64,000 bases of DNA from Azonexaceae bacterium (GCA_013335535.1 JAAXVL010000003.1:1-64000); one strand, 5' to 3'. Numbered from the stretch's first letter, positions 25,463-34,887 are shown. Made by a program: numbers and translations. Notes: generated by a model not told the origin, from the letters alone.

Positions 25463-25830
25463 ACGCAGGTGCTTCAGGGGGGCCGGTGGCGGCCGAATCG
25501 TTGCCGCCGGATGACGCCGAGGTCAAGGCGATGACGGCCGCCGACGCTCCATCCGCTGAGGAGCCGCCGTTGCGCGACGGGCGTCCCACCTTCGAGCAAC
25601 TGATGGCCCGTGTGCAAGCCTACGGGATCGCACTGGATCGGTTCCAAGCGTATGCCGATCGGCGCTGGGGCCGGGGCTGGAAGATTAACCAGAACGGCCG
25701 TGCCCAGGCCTGGAATGAACTCGAGCGCTACGGCAACGATCCCCAGGGCTAGCTTGACAAGATCGAGAGCGAGATGCAGCTGCTTCGCGGGGGAGGACGG
25801 CATGATTCGCATCGCGCACTTCGCCGGTAG
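25463..25830 (+). pseudogene. Diverged duplicate of the 38.6-38.9 kb gene junction
   Basis: Reads PPLRDGRPTFEQLMARVQAY, then FQAYADRRWGRGWKINQNGR and AWNELERYGNDPQG. This matches the C-terminus of the metal-binding-type protein at 37560-38873 (PPMRPGNPSLEQLLGRAEAM, QQYADRRWGRGWKIN). It continues past a stop into ATGATTCGCATCGCGCAC, like the first codons of the following SbcD-like gene. So it is a relic of that two-gene junction, without the rest of either gene. Confidence 0.75.
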
Positions 25831-25961
25831 CTGCGCAGAGTGGGTATGCAGTACGCATGCTCATTGGTCCGATCTCCTTGTAACGGCAGAGCCTCCCGTA
25901 GGCAAGGCTGCGGGAGGCATTGGTCGGCAAATAGTGAATGGAAGTTGGGCGATGCATAGCG

Positions 25962-26543
25962 CTACATCAGCCCGCGTTCGGCAAAAGACAGAATCTGGTT
26001 ACCCGCCACGACAAAATGGTCGATGACTCGCACATCCACCAGACTCAGTGCGGACTTCAAATTCTGCGTCAGCAGTTCGTCGGCTCGCGATGGTTCGGCC
26101 TCGCCCGATGGGTGGTTATGGGCGACGGCCAATGCTGCCGCGTTGCGGGCCAAGGCACCCTTGACCAGCTCGCGGGGATAAACGGAGGTCTGCGTCAGGG
26201 TTCCCCGAAACAACTCTTCCGCCTCAATTAGGCGATGGTGGGCGTCCAGATAGAGGACCAGGAAGACTTCATGTTCCAGCCCCGCACAATGCAAGCGGAG
26301 CCAATCGCGCAGTGCCTGCGGCGAAGACATGATCGGGGCGCTACGCATTTGATCGTGCAGGTCGCGCAGTAGCAATTCTCGAGCTACGTCGAGGCGACGG
26401 GCCAATAGGGATGCTCTTGGGTCATCCTTTGCGATCAAGACGGTCGGATTATAGAGGTTCGACTGGCCACTTGCCGACGGGTAGGCGAGGGGCGAAAGCA
26501 ATTCGCTGACGAGGTCAGCACGGCTCAAGTCGGATATATTCAT
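25962..26543 (-). CDS. radC: RadC-family JAMM protein
   Basis: 193 residues. The JAMM metal site is present ([20 protein letters not shown], ending in SRAD), as is the conserved end [21 protein letters not shown]. The N-terminal helix-hairpin-helix of chromosomal RadC is replaced by a short segment, as usual in mobile-element copies. RadC copies on ICEs and plasmids are common; no repair role has been proven, and they may support replication or counter host defence. Preceded by a full structured leader with the SD in a helix. Confidence 0.88.
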   Translation of the reverse strand: MNISDLSRADLVSELLSPLAYPSASGQSNLYNPTVLIAKDDPRASLLARRLDVARELLLRDLHDQMRSAPIMSSPQALRDWLRLHCAGLEHEVFLVLYLDAHHRLIEAEELFRGTLTQTSVYPRELVKGALARNAAALAVAHNHPSGEAEPSRADELLTQNLKSALSLVDVRVIDHFVVAGNQILSFAERGLM

Positions 26544-26740
26544 GGCGTTCTCCTCAAAAAAGCGAAAAAGGGGAACGCCAATCCCTAAGGGAATCGCTTT
26601 CCCCTGGGGATGAAATGTGCGGACGAGTCTATGAACAACGGGTCGGCACGATCAGTAAGGCAGGTATCGACTGCAACGCCGGTTCAGTACCGGGAACATT
26701 CCGTGATGGAACGTGCTAGTCCGATCAGTCTCCGGTAACG
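26544..26740 (-). promoter_or_regulatory. Structured 5' leader of radC (full form)
   Basis: In transcript order: stem ACATTCC/GGAACGT, then the hairpin GCAG-TCGATAC-CTGC (26660-26674), then stem GGGGAAAGCGATTCCC (26589-26604), then GGCGTTCCCC (26570-26579). This last pairs with GGAGAACGCC (26544-26553) right before the ATG: 7 bp, one C-A mismatch, 2 bp. The helix hides the SD. Compared with the leader at 28790, an A-T pair has become G-C on both sides. Confidence 0.7.
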
Positions 26741-26910
26741 GGTATCTGGTTTCAAGGAGCGGAGAGGGGAGGCCATTTGCAAGCGCAGAGAATTCGACGG
26801 GCTTAACAATGGCGCTGACGACGATGGCCTCGTTCTCTCAATTTCTGGTTGATGCCGTCTCCCTGCACCCTGGCTACGGCAAACTCACCCTTGGGTAGGA
26901 TGTATCCAAG

Positions 26911-26985
26911 TCATTGAAAAATGCGAGGTTCGATCGTCGTGCCACGCATGAACGCAACATAGGCGCCAGCCTTCCTTTCGCTGTT
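26911..26985 (-). pseudogene. Duplicated 3' end of the 35.3-kb hypothetical gene
   Basis: The leftward frame ends KAGAYVAFMRGTTIEPRIFQ. The gene at 35264-35941 ends KAGAYVAFMCGETVEPRIFQ, and the DNA of the last ~70 bases is also similar. No other part of that gene is found here. It lies just after the radC leader, in the same relation (end fragment plus leader) as the 25.4-kb relics. Confidence 0.7.
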
Positions 26986-27076
26986 GCTTGGAACCCGATC
27001 CCCGCAGGGTACGGGCCCCACGGGGTTTGGGTGGTCTGCCGAGCAGAAGCGCGGCCGGAGTACGACGGCTGGCGAT

Positions 27077-27316
27077 TTAGGCCGCCTGCATCGCCGACTG
27101 GAAAATTCGCTCACGCGTGACGTCATCGGCGACCACGATCTGCTCAGAAATCAGGCGGTCGAGTTTCAGCAGCAGGCCGTCTGCGTGCTCTTGATCATCA
27201 AGGCACAGGGACGGGCGCAGCCTTTCGATCTCTTTCTTGATGACGCGAAGCTCTTGAACGGCCGCATTCTCGGCATGCGCTTCGATGGCATTCAGGATGG
27301 CGGTGATGGTAATCAT
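27077..27316 (-). CDS. Small hypothetical protein, helical
   Basis: 79 residues from ATG 27316 (AAAGGAAG upstream). Almost wholly helical with heptad-like spacing: ILNAIEAHAENAAVQELRVI, KKEIERLRPSLCLDDQEHAD, LLLKLDRLISEQIVV. No known domain. CAATG/CATTG brackets its SD, forming a different small hairpin from the main leader type. Confidence 0.6.
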   Translation of the reverse strand: MITITAILNAIEAHAENAAVQELRVIKKEIERLRPSLCLDDQEHADGLLLKLDRLISEQIVVADDVTRERIFQSAMQAA

Positions 27317-27560
27317 CAATGGCTTCCTTTCATTGCTGAGGAAAATGGTTGAGATGCCGACGCCGACTGGCGAATGCGGGTCGGCGGTACGGGACTGGGT
27401 CATGCAAAGCGGCCCGGGAGGCCACTGCATGGGTATTGGGATTCGGAGGAGCTGGCGCAGCACTGTGTAAGCAGTGGGCGTGTGAGGGCACCGATCCGTG
27501 GGCCGGGAGAAAAAACCCGGCATCACGGATGGGGCCGGCGTTTGCTCGGCGATTCTCGGG

Positions 27561-28064
27561 TCAGGCGGTCGCGCGCTTTGTGGTTGTGTTGGACGAGGCC
27601 TGGATTTCGGTGGGGGCGGGTGATGGCTCGGCACCGTGTTGTCCGAAAGCCGTACGAGCGGTGGCGAGCTTGGCCTCTTGGGTGCGACGGCCAATCTGGG
27701 CCACGGCCGGTTCCTTGGTTACTTGGGGGAGGCACTCGACGGCGAGGTCGCTGCCATCACGCAGTCCTGCCTGCAGGCTGCGCCAGGGACGGACGAACAG
27801 CCCGTGGCATAGTCGGCGGACGAACACTCCGATTCGCTGGTTGCGCGCCTGGCGGGCCTTGTACCGACGCAGGGATTCCTTGCAGTCCAAGTAGAGAGCC
27901 AGGTGGGTACGTTTCATTTCCGGATCAGACTCGAGTTGAGCCAGAACCTCATTGGCGATGACCGGGTCGCGGCCGACGCGCTGATAGAAGCCGATCCAGG
28001 CCCTTTCTTCCTCGGTTTCGATGCTGGAGCGTCGGACACGAGGACGGGGTTTGTCAGAAGACAT
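27561..28064 (-). CDS. Hypothetical ICE protein
   Basis: 167 residues from ATG 28064, which follows GGAGAAAACACC. The N-terminus is basic (SSDKPRPRVRRSSIETEEER) and is followed by helices (WIGFYQRVGRDPVIANEVLA, LALYLDCKESLRRYKARQAR). The C-terminal 40 residues are Ala/Thr/Pro-rich. The VIANEVLAQL phrase resembles DPVLVKEVIARL of the 73-residue protein at 28392, so the two may share a small domain. Under a structured leader. Confidence 0.6.
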   Translation of the reverse strand: MSSDKPRPRVRRSSIETEEERAWIGFYQRVGRDPVIANEVLAQLESDPEMKRTHLALYLDCKESLRRYKARQARNQRIGVFVRRLCHGLFVRPWRSLQAGLRDGSDLAVECLPQVTKEPAVAQIGRRTQEAKLATARTAFGQHGAEPSPAPTEIQASSNTTTKRATA

Positions 28065-28129
28065 GGTGTTTTCTCCAAAGACCCATGGAGAGGACACCTG
28101 TCCCTGGTCGGGGAGGCGGTGGTCTCCCC
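28065..28129 (-). promoter_or_regulatory. Structured 5' leader with SD-sequestering helix
   Basis: In the transcript: stem GGGGAG/CTCCCC (28110-28129), then GGTGTCCTCTCC (28087-28098), which can pair with the SD region GGAGAAAACACC (28065-28076): 5 bp, two mismatches, 5 bp. No TCGTTAC hairpin is present; the next gene on the other strand begins at 28191. Confidence 0.6.
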
Positions 28130-28190
28130 AGGTTGCACGGACCTGCAGTGCTGCTAAGCTGAACGCTCACAGGTCAAGAGGTGCCCACAC

Positions 28191-28421
28191 ATGCTGCGTG
28201 CAGGCAATGGACTACGGTTCACGCCCGACGAAATCGAGGCCTTTCAAAAACTTGGTCTCGACTTCGACGGGGCGCGAACGACGGACGATCTCGAACGCGA
28301 ATTGGCCCGGTGGGCCGATACGCTGAACGACGAACGTCCCGATCTGCTGAAGCGGATTGCCGTTGAAATGGCCAAGGCCAAGGGCATTCCGCTACCCCCA
28401 CGCTTGATGCGGGTGCGTTGA
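28191..28421 (+). CDS. Small hypothetical protein
   Basis: 76 residues on the strand opposite to its neighbours. The composition is protein-like (FTPDEIEAFQKLGLDFDGAR, LERELARWADTLNDERPDLL). AGAGG lies 8 bases before the ATG. It overlaps the end of the leftward 73-residue gene by 30 bp. No family recognised. Confidence 0.5.
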   Translation: MLRAGNGLRFTPDEIEAFQKLGLDFDGARTTDDLERELARWADTLNDERPDLLKRIAVEMAKAKGIPLPPRLMRVR

Positions 28422-28613
28422 TGGGCCTTTGCCGTTGTACTCGGCAATCCGGATCCAGCGGTCGGCGATCCGGTCCAGATAGACCAGATCGTCGGCTTCG
28501 ATCTCACCCGACTCTCGCAAGCGGGCGATGACTTCCTTGACCAGGACCGGATCGTCCTTGGCCAGTTGAACCACAGTGGCGGCGATGCGCCGGCGGTAGA
28601 GGCTGATCGACAT
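28392..28613 (-). CDS. Small hypothetical protein
   Basis: 73 residues; GGGAG lies 8 bases before the ATG. Helical, with LYRRRIAATVVQLAKDDPVL and VKEVIARLRESGEIEADDLV. The DPVL-x-EVIARL part resembles DPVIANEVLAQL in the protein at 27561. Function not known. Confidence 0.55.
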   Translation of the reverse strand: MSISLYRRRIAATVVQLAKDDPVLVKEVIARLRESGEIEADDLVYLDRIADRWIRIAEYNGKGPSTHPHQAWG

Positions 28614-28624
28614 GATCAGACTCC

Positions 28625-28789
28625 CTACGTACGAGGCTCGGAAGCGTTACCGGTTCGTTCGGAGACGATCGGCAACGGCTTCAACAGCGCCGGAACAATC
28701 GGCATGGGCGGGGTGTTCTGAGCATAGCCAGAACCTCCCAACAACACAGCGACCGGACGCGGCGTCTTGATCGCGGGGATTGCGAACAT
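28625..28789 (-). CDS. Very small protein (54 residues) under a full ICE leader
   Basis: ATG 28789 to TAG 28625, reading MFAIPAIKTPRPVAVLLGGS and ending NASEPRT. It begins directly after GGAGAACACC, the same SD and spacer used by longer ICE genes, and has the longest copy of the structured leader upstream. The product is Pro-rich with a small hydrophobic patch and matches nothing I know. It could be a real small protein or a leader peptide for the genes 12 bp downstream (28613 onward). Confidence 0.55.
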   Translation of the reverse strand: MFAIPAIKTPRPVAVLLGGSGYAQNTPPMPIVPALLKPLPIVSERTGNASEPRT

Positions 28790-29150
28790 GGTGTTCTCCT
28801 TCGGAAAAGAAAGGGAACACCCGTCCCTGGCGGGGAACTTGGGGTTCCCCGTTCGGGATGCGCGGCCAGGATGGCTGCGCGACTCAATACATGCCGAGCG
28901 GCACGTCTAACACGAAGGCCCACGATTCTTGCGAAACGGGGCTATGGCTTACTTCCGGGATGACCCGAAAGTCGTGCGGCAGCGTGACAGTCAGCTAGGC
29001 GGCTGAAAAAGATACTCGGCCATAAAAGAGGCCGGACCCGACCGAAGCCGAGGAACTCAAGAGGGCAGGTAACGACTGCGACGCCAGCGACGCTGGACTT
29101 CATGGCAACCAGAGTTGCCGATGAAGGCTGAGCAGACACGATGTCCGCAG
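28790..29150 (-). promoter_or_regulatory. Structured 5' leader (full form, best example)
   Basis: Transcript order from 29150: stem GCGGACA-TCG-TGTCTGC; long stem from CTTCATCGGCAAC and GTTGCCATGAAG; stem CCAGCG/CGCTGG; hairpin GCAG-TCGTTAC-CTGC (29065-29079); ~215 nt; stem GGGGAACCCCAAGTTCCCC (28832-28850); GGTGTTCCC (28813-28821), pairing with GGAGAACACC (28790-28799) next to the ATG. The pattern recurs with changed but paired bases at 26.5, 34.4, 37.1 and 42.0 kb. Confidence 0.72.
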
Positions 29151-29327
29151 AAAGCCCTTGCAGTATGGTGCTGGTTAGGTCTTCGGCTCAAGGCTGTCCG
29201 GTTGTTTGCCACATGCAAGCGTCCGGCGCCGAGATCGCTTCACGCGGAATTACCGTTTCCGAACTGTCCAGCCATAGGGAAACAGGATGCGTTCATGGCC
29301 TTGCTTGTCGCACAAAAGGTGGTCGAT

Positions 29328-29363
29328 GAAAAGAAAACCCCCACAGCCTTTCGGTCGTGGGGG
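29328..29363 (-). terminator. Rho-independent terminator after the methylase-helicase gene
   Basis: In the leftward transcript, CCCCCAC and GTGGGGG (7 bp) enclose ACCGAAAGGCT-like inner bases and are followed by TTTTCTTTT. It lies 10 bp after the stop codon at 29373. Confidence 0.9.
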
Positions 29364-29372
29364 TAAGTGTAA

Positions 29373-32300
29373 TCAAGCAGCTTGCCGTAGTTCTTCGCTA
29401 TCGATTTTCCCGATGCCCGATTCGTCCTTGTCCAGGTCGAGTTGCCCGAGCAGTTCGCGCTGCCGAACCAGTAGATCGGTCAGGCGGCCTTCGTGCTCGA
29501 AGGGGCGGGTCAGTTCCAATCTTAGATCCTGCAGCCGCTTGCGCCGGGTTGCCAACAGCGTTCCGGCATCGGTGTGGTGCTTGGCTATCGATTCCAAAGT
29601 GCCAAGCAGGGTGGCGACGAGAGACGGACCCGTTTGATAGGGATCGGCCTGGTAAAGGCAGTGCCCGGACAGATAGAGATTGGGCACTTCACCGCTCCGG
29701 GTGGCTCGCACACCGAGATCGAAGCCGCCGAAGCGGCCGATGATGCGTTCGATCGGGCGGCTCGCCGTCTGCACTTCGTCCTTCGCGCACTTCACCTGGC
29801 CGCGCAGCGCCTCACCCGCGGCATCGGCGCCGACGATCCGCCGGCGGCCGAGTTCCAGGGTGATGTTCTGCAAGGTCGGGGTTTCCGCCCGTTCCAGATC
29901 TTGTGCATGGAGCGCGATCTTGTTCTCCAGCGCCTCGATCATCATCGGCAGCCGGCTCACCTCGCTCTCGTTGGCATAGCGCTGGTTGCGCCACACCGAG
30001 AACAGGGTGGCGAGCCTGGCCACCTCCGCATCGACACCGGCCTTCTCGATCACCAGCGGATTGCCTGATGCCAAGGCTTTCACCTCGGCATAGGACAGCG
30101 CCGCCAGTTCCACATCCTCCTGCGAGCGGATGCCCTTGTCGCCCGCCATGACCTGGGCGATGAAGCGTGCCTTGGTCTCCAACGTCTGCCATGAATAGCT
30201 GTCGAAGCTTTGCTGGGTGACGTAGCGGAAGATTTCCACCTCCTCGCTCAGGTTGCCCTGACGCAGGATGCGGCCTTCGCGTTGCTCCACATCGCAGGGA
30301 CGCCATGGGGCGTCCAGGTGATGCAGGGCGACGAGGCGTGTCTGCACGTTGGTGCCCACCCCCATCTTGGCAGTGGACCCCAGCAGCACCCGTACCCGGC
30401 CTTCCCGGACCGCCTTGAACAGCGCGGCCTTCTGGGCATCGGAATCCGCGTCATGGACGAAGGCGATTTCCTTCTCAGGAATGCCCGCCGCCATGAGCCG
30501 CGCCCGCAAATCGTCGTAGACGCTGAACGCCTTGCCGCCCTTGGGAGACGACAAGTCGCAGAACACCAACTGCGCGCCGCGGAAGTCCATCGTACGCTGC
30601 CAGATGGCATGCACTTCCCGCACGCAGGCCGCGACCTTGCCGTTGTCGTCGAAGCGCGCCGTCGGCGCCACCAGCCGGAAGTCCAGCGCGGCCTTGCGGC
30701 CGTCGGTGGTCACCGCCAGCATGTTGTCGTCCTTCGGATCGACCTCGCCGTTGCGGATCGCCTCGGAGCGCAGCACCAGGCTTTGCACGAAGGCTTTCAA
30801 CGACGGGCTGGCCGGGCAGGCGACGATGCGCGGCTTGCCGCCACGCAACTTGGGCACCGGCAGGTCCAGCATCTCGGCCGTACGGATGTCGGCCACTTCG
30901 CCGAACACCGCCATCAACTCGGGCACGTTGATGAAACGTGCGAAGCGCGTGTGCATGCGGTAGCCGCTGCCGTCCGGCGCGATTTCCAGCGCCGTCACGC
31001 TCTCCCCGAAGGTCGCCGCCCAGGCGTCGAACTGCTGCAGCCCGAGTTCCTCCAGCCGGTTGGGCTGCAGGTAGCGCATCATCGTGTGAATCTCGGCCAT
31101 GGTGTTGGCCACCGGCGTCGCCGTCGCGAAGACCACGCCGCGCTGGGCATTGCCGTGGCGCTGCATGGTGTAGCGCGTCTTCAGGAACAGATCGAAGGCG
31201 CGCTCCGAACTGGTCAGCGGCAAGCCCGCTACCCGGGTCATCTTGGTGAACCGGTAGAGGTTCTTGTGCAAATGCGCTTCATCGACGAACAGCCAGTCGA
31301 TGCCCAGTTGCTCCCAGGTCAGCAGGTCGTCCTTCTTGCTGTCTGAGGCCAGCTTTTCCAGTCGCGCCTGCCAGCTTTTCTTCATCGCCTCGAGTTGCTT
31401 GACGATCCGGTTCGACCGGTCGTTGCTTTTCTCGGCGCGTACCGCCATTTCTATTTCATGGATGATCTCCTTGATATAACCCTCGGTGAATTGCGGCGAC
31501 AGCTTGATGCGCTCGAAGCTCGAGTGCGTGATGACCACCGCGTCCCAGTCGCCGGTGGCGATGCGCGACACCAGCTCGCGCCGGCGGTCGCCTTCCAGGT
31601 CTTCCTTCGTCGCCATCAGTACCGAGGCATTGGGGTAGAGCCGGACGAACTCCGCGGTGTACTGGGCCAGCATGTGGTTGGGAACCACATGGCAAGGCTT
31701 GTGGGCAAATCCCAGACGGCGCAGCTCCATGCCGGCGATGACGCAAACCGCCGTCTTGCCGGCGCCGACCACGTGGAAGAGGCCGGTATTGCCCGACTGC
31801 ACGATGCGCCACACCGCGTTCGGCTGGTGCGGATGCAACTCGAAACACCGGGAGAAGCCGGGTAGCTTCAGGTGCGAGCCGTCGAAGTGCCGCGGCCGTG
31901 TCGCGTTGAACAAGTCGTTGTAGATGCGGCAGAGCCGTTCGCGGCGCTCGGTCTCCGAGAAGGCCCAGGTCGCGAAGCGTTCCTTGACGAGGCCCAGCTT
32001 TTCCCGGGCGGCCAAGGTTTCATCGGGATTGACGTGGTACTTGTCAGTCACCGGATCGCGGTCGCGTACCGTCGGCACCTGGACGTTCAGCGCGCACTGC
32101 ACCAGTTCTATGGCGTTCATGCGCGAGGTGCCGAACTCCTGGGTCACCTTGACGTTCTGCCGGGCTTCCCATTCCCCGTAGGTTACCGACCAGGCGCCGG
32201 CTTCGGCCGAGTAGGCGACCTTGCAGTCCTTCAGCTCCAATACTTCCCGGACGAAGGTCTCGACGTCGTGGGCCGGAACCCACACCGCGCCCAGGCGCGG

Positions 32301-34412
32301 TTCGATGGCGGCCGGCAGCAGATCCTCCGGCTGTACCTTATCCAGCGCCTCGACGTTGCGCCGGTAGGCCGGTCCCGACAGTGCCGCCTGTTTGAGCTTC
32401 GTTTTCACATTGCCCGACAGGTAGTCGTCGGCGGTCTTCCAGTTCCCGTCCATCGGGTCCAGGAAGATGTGGCCGGCACCGGCCAGTACCTCCAATACTT
32501 CCGCTTCCGGTGCTTCCAGAAGCTCGGCCATGTAGGCCGGATCGACCCGGCCGCGCCACTGTACCGATGTGGCAAGGGCTTCGGTCGGCTCGCCCACGCG
32601 CTCGGGTTCGAGTACGCGGTTGAGGGTGCGCTGGGTGAATAATGCCGCCTTGCGCGCCGTCCCCGACTCTTCGTCATAATGCTCGAGGGACAGCAGCAGC
32701 GGATAGTCCGGGTCGCGCCGAAATGCCAACGCATTGGCCCGGGCCGTCAGGCAGCCGTACTTGGCGACGAAGCGGTCGTAGGTACCGTTGAGCATGGCCC
32801 GCAGGTGTCCTTGCGGGCCATCGTTTTCATCGGCCAATTGGGCATCGAGCAAGGCCCGGGCATGGTCGCGGATCGCACACATGCCGGTGATCCGACTTCG
32901 TTGCGTGGCATTAAGCTGGTCATGGACATCGACCAACTCGCCATGCTCGACCCGGTGTACCCGCCCTTGGTGCAGACGGAAGCTGCCAGGACGAGCACCG
33001 GCCTCAGCCGGGACGACCATACGGAGCGGCGCCACGGCATGCTTCACCGGTGAAAATACGCCGGTGGGCAGCAGGGCGATGCGCTTGCGCAACACTGCCT
33101 CCAGGTCGCCCTCGAAGACTGCCGTCGGGACTTCCTCGTAGCCGTTGCTCTCGCTGCGGATACGACCGATGCAGAACTCCGGGTGCCGTACGTACCAAGC
33201 GTTGATTGGCAGGTAGCGATTGGGTGGCGCCAGGGGATGCCGCAACTCGTTCGTCACCGCTGTGATGTCCAGCCACTCGGCTTCGACTGGCTCCAAGCGT
33301 TGCCGCTTGCGCAGAAACAGGATGTCGGTTTGCGCTTCGGTGGCGGCGATACTGGCGAAGGCGCCTTTGGGGAGGCGAATGGCGCCCAGCAGATGGACCT
33401 GGCTCGCCAGGTACTGGCGTACCGTTTTCTGCCGGGACTCCATCGTATGGCTGCTGGTGATGAGGCAGACCAGACCGCCGGGGCGCACCAGGTCGAGGGC
33501 ACGGCCGATGAAGTAGTTGTGGATGCTGTAGTGGGCGTAGGCCCGGTTGCTCCGGTCGGCGACCTGATACTTGCCGAAAGGGACGTTGCCGATCACCAGA
33601 TCGAACCAGTTCTCAGGTAGCGGCGTCTTCTCGAAGGGCGCGATGCATACGTTCGCACCACCGGGCGCATAAAGCGCCTGCAGGATGCGACCTGAGAGGC
33701 GGTCGATCTCGATGGCGCTGATGTTGCTGCGCTCGGCCAGCTCCTCCGGCATGGCGCCAATGAAATGGCCGATGCCGGCAGCGGGTTCGAGTACGCGGCC
33801 GCCGGTAAAACCGAAACCGCGTATCGCCTCCCACATGGCCTCGATCACATGGATCTCGGTGTAGTGGCTGTTGTTGACCGAGGCCCTTGCGGACTCATAG
33901 TCCTCGGTTGGCAACAGCTCCTGCAGTCGCCGGGCACGTTCTGCCCAGGCAGCATCATCCGTGTCGAGGTTGAAGCTCGCCGGCAGACCGCCCCAGCCAG
34001 TGTAGCGCTGGAGAGCCAGACGTTCTTCGGCATCAGGGCCACGGTTCTCGTTTTCGAGCCGGAACAGGGTGCCGATGGCTGCCAGATTGGCCTCAAACTT
34101 TGCAACGGCGCCGAGTGGATAGAGCCGGCCGTCACTGTTGAGGCGCGGCCACAGGACACGTGCTGCGGCCTCGACGACCTGACTGCTCGTACGCCAGTTG
34201 GGACGGGCAATGACCGTTGCCGGTTCGATCGGGGTGGTTTGCTCTGCAGCGTCGCCAGGGGTGACTTCAACGGTAGTGCGCGATGATGCTGCGATTGTGG
34301 AACTTACGGCGGGCGCATGGAGGATGGTCGGCCCGGGAAGGGCTGACGGGGAAGGCTCCTCCGGATCGAATCCGGGCAACCATAGAGTTGGCGCAGTGGA
34401 ACGGCGGGCCAT
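29373..34412 (-). CDS. Giant N6-adenine methylase-helicase (DarB/strawberry-notch-like)
   Basis: 1,679 residues from ATG 34412. The N-terminal third has a methyltransferase: VLEPAAGIGHF (SAM site, ~207-217) and LVIGNVPFGKY (catalytic NPPF-type motif, ~273-282). The middle third has an SF2 helicase: HPHQPNAVW (Q-motif-like), HVVGAGKTAVCVIAGME (Walker A), WLFVDEAHLHKN (DEAH box), then a C-terminal helicase lobe with KMGVGTNVQTRLVALHHLDA and EQREGRILRQGN. The build is like phage P1 DarB and related proteins of ICEs and plasmids, which protect incoming DNA from restriction or remodel it. It has its own full leader and terminator, so it is a single-gene unit. Confidence 0.88.
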   Translation of the reverse strand: MARRSTAPTLWLPGFDPEEPSPSALPGPTILHAPAVSSTIAASSRTTVEVTPGDAAEQTTPIEPATVIARPNWRTSSQVVEAAARVLWPRLNSDGRLYPLGAVAKFEANLAAIGTLFRLENENRGPDAEERLALQRYTGWGGLPASFNLDTDDAAWAERARRLQELLPTEDYESARASVNNSHYTEIHVIEAMWEAIRGFGFTGGRVLEPAAGIGHFIGAMPEELAERSNISAIEIDRLSGRILQALYAPGGANVCIAPFEKTPLPENWFDLVIGNVPFGKYQVADRSNRAYAHYSIHNYFIGRALDLVRPGGLVCLITSSHTMESRQKTVRQYLASQVHLLGAIRLPKGAFASIAATEAQTDILFLRKRQRLEPVEAEWLDITAVTNELRHPLAPPNRYLPINAWYVRHPEFCIGRIRSESNGYEEVPTAVFEGDLEAVLRKRIALLPTGVFSPVKHAVAPLRMVVPAEAGARPGSFRLHQGRVHRVEHGELVDVHDQLNATQRSRITGMCAIRDHARALLDAQLADENDGPQGHLRAMLNGTYDRFVAKYGCLTARANALAFRRDPDYPLLLSLEHYDEESGTARKAALFTQRTLNRVLEPERVGEPTEALATSVQWRGRVDPAYMAELLEAPEAEVLEVLAGAGHIFLDPMDGNWKTADDYLSGNVKTKLKQAALSGPAYRRNVEALDKVQPEDLLPAAIEPRLGAVWVPAHDVETFVREVLELKDCKVAYSAEAGAWSVTYGEWEARQNVKVTQEFGTSRMNAIELVQCALNVQVPTVRDRDPVTDKYHVNPDETLAAREKLGLVKERFATWAFSETERRERLCRIYNDLFNATRPRHFDGSHLKLPGFSRCFELHPHQPNAVWRIVQSGNTGLFHVVGAGKTAVCVIAGMELRRLGFAHKPCHVVPNHMLAQYTAEFVRLYPNASVLMATKEDLEGDRRRELVSRIATGDWDAVVITHSSFERIKLSPQFTEGYIKEIIHEIEMAVRAEKSNDRSNRIVKQLEAMKKSWQARLEKLASDSKKDDLLTWEQLGIDWLFVDEAHLHKNLYRFTKMTRVAGLPLTSSERAFDLFLKTRYTMQRHGNAQRGVVFATATPVANTMAEIHTMMRYLQPNRLEELGLQQFDAWAATFGESVTALEIAPDGSGYRMHTRFARFINVPELMAVFGEVADIRTAEMLDLPVPKLRGGKPRIVACPASPSLKAFVQSLVLRSEAIRNGEVDPKDDNMLAVTTDGRKAALDFRLVAPTARFDDNGKVAACVREVHAIWQRTMDFRGAQLVFCDLSSPKGGKAFSVYDDLRARLMAAGIPEKEIAFVHDADSDAQKAALFKAVREGRVRVLLGSTAKMGVGTNVQTRLVALHHLDAPWRPCDVEQREGRILRQGNLSEEVEIFRYVTQQSFDSYSWQTLETKARFIAQVMAGDKGIRSQEDVELAALSYAEVKALASGNPLVIEKAGVDAEVARLATLFSVWRNQRYANESEVSRLPMMIEALENKIALHAQDLERAETPTLQNITLELGRRRIVGADAAGEALRGQVKCAKDEVQTASRPIERIIGRFGGFDLGVRATRSGEVPNLYLSGHCLYQADPYQTGPSLVATLLGTLESIAKHHTDAGTLLATRRKRLQDLRLELTRPFEHEGRLTDLLVRQRELLGQLDLDKDESGIGKIDSEELRQAA

Positions 34413-34757
34413 GGGTACGTTCTCCAAAAGAAAAATGGGGAACACACCGATCCCAAGGGAGGCGAGCTCCCCGGTGGGATGACAAGATTGGGCGGCAACC
34501 GAAGATTCGGCCGCCGGCAGGCGCGAAAAAAAGTGCCGGACTTCAGCGCGAAGCCGGCAGCATGGGTGACATGGGCGTGCCTGGATGCAGGAAACCAGCC
34601 GGCGGAAATCGGCTGGCCGGAGGCTCAGTCCCCGGCGAAATGCAACGCCGGGGGCAGGGTGGAAATGTCAAGGCAGGTAACGACTGCGGCGCCAGCGGAG
34701 CTGGGGCTTCCGGGAAACGGCTAGGTCCGGAAGGCCGTGCGGACATCATGCCCGCGG
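34413..34757 (-). promoter_or_regulatory. Structured 5' leader of the methylase-helicase gene (full form)
   Basis: From 34757: stem GCGGGCA-TGA-TGTCCGC; stem CTTCCGG/CCGGAAG; CCAGC/GCTGG; hairpin GCAG-TCGTTAC-CTGC (34673-34687); several G/C stems; GGGAG/CTCCC (34457-34471); then GGTGTGTTCCCC (34437-34448) against GGAGAACGTACC (from 34425 leftward): 9 bp with two G-U, one mismatch, 2 bp. The SD-to-ATG spacer is 3 bases longer than at 28790, and the paired arm is longer by the same amount. Confidence 0.7.
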
Positions 34758-34887
34758 ATTGCTCCTAGAGTCTGCGGCGGGGAGAGGGGCGATTCAACAG
34801 CCGGGCTGCATTTGCCATCAGCAAGCGTCGGAGGCGACGGTGCTGCCGGGTGGGGTATGCCGGTTGGCCGGCGAGCACCGGCGCGTC

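Noticed and set aside
28100-28118. TGGTCGGGGAGGCGG, resembling the complement of the tRNA acceptor end, as a second att site
   Set aside because: The match ends after about 9 bases and it lies inside the leader hairpin of the 28.06-kb gene, where GGGG runs are expected.
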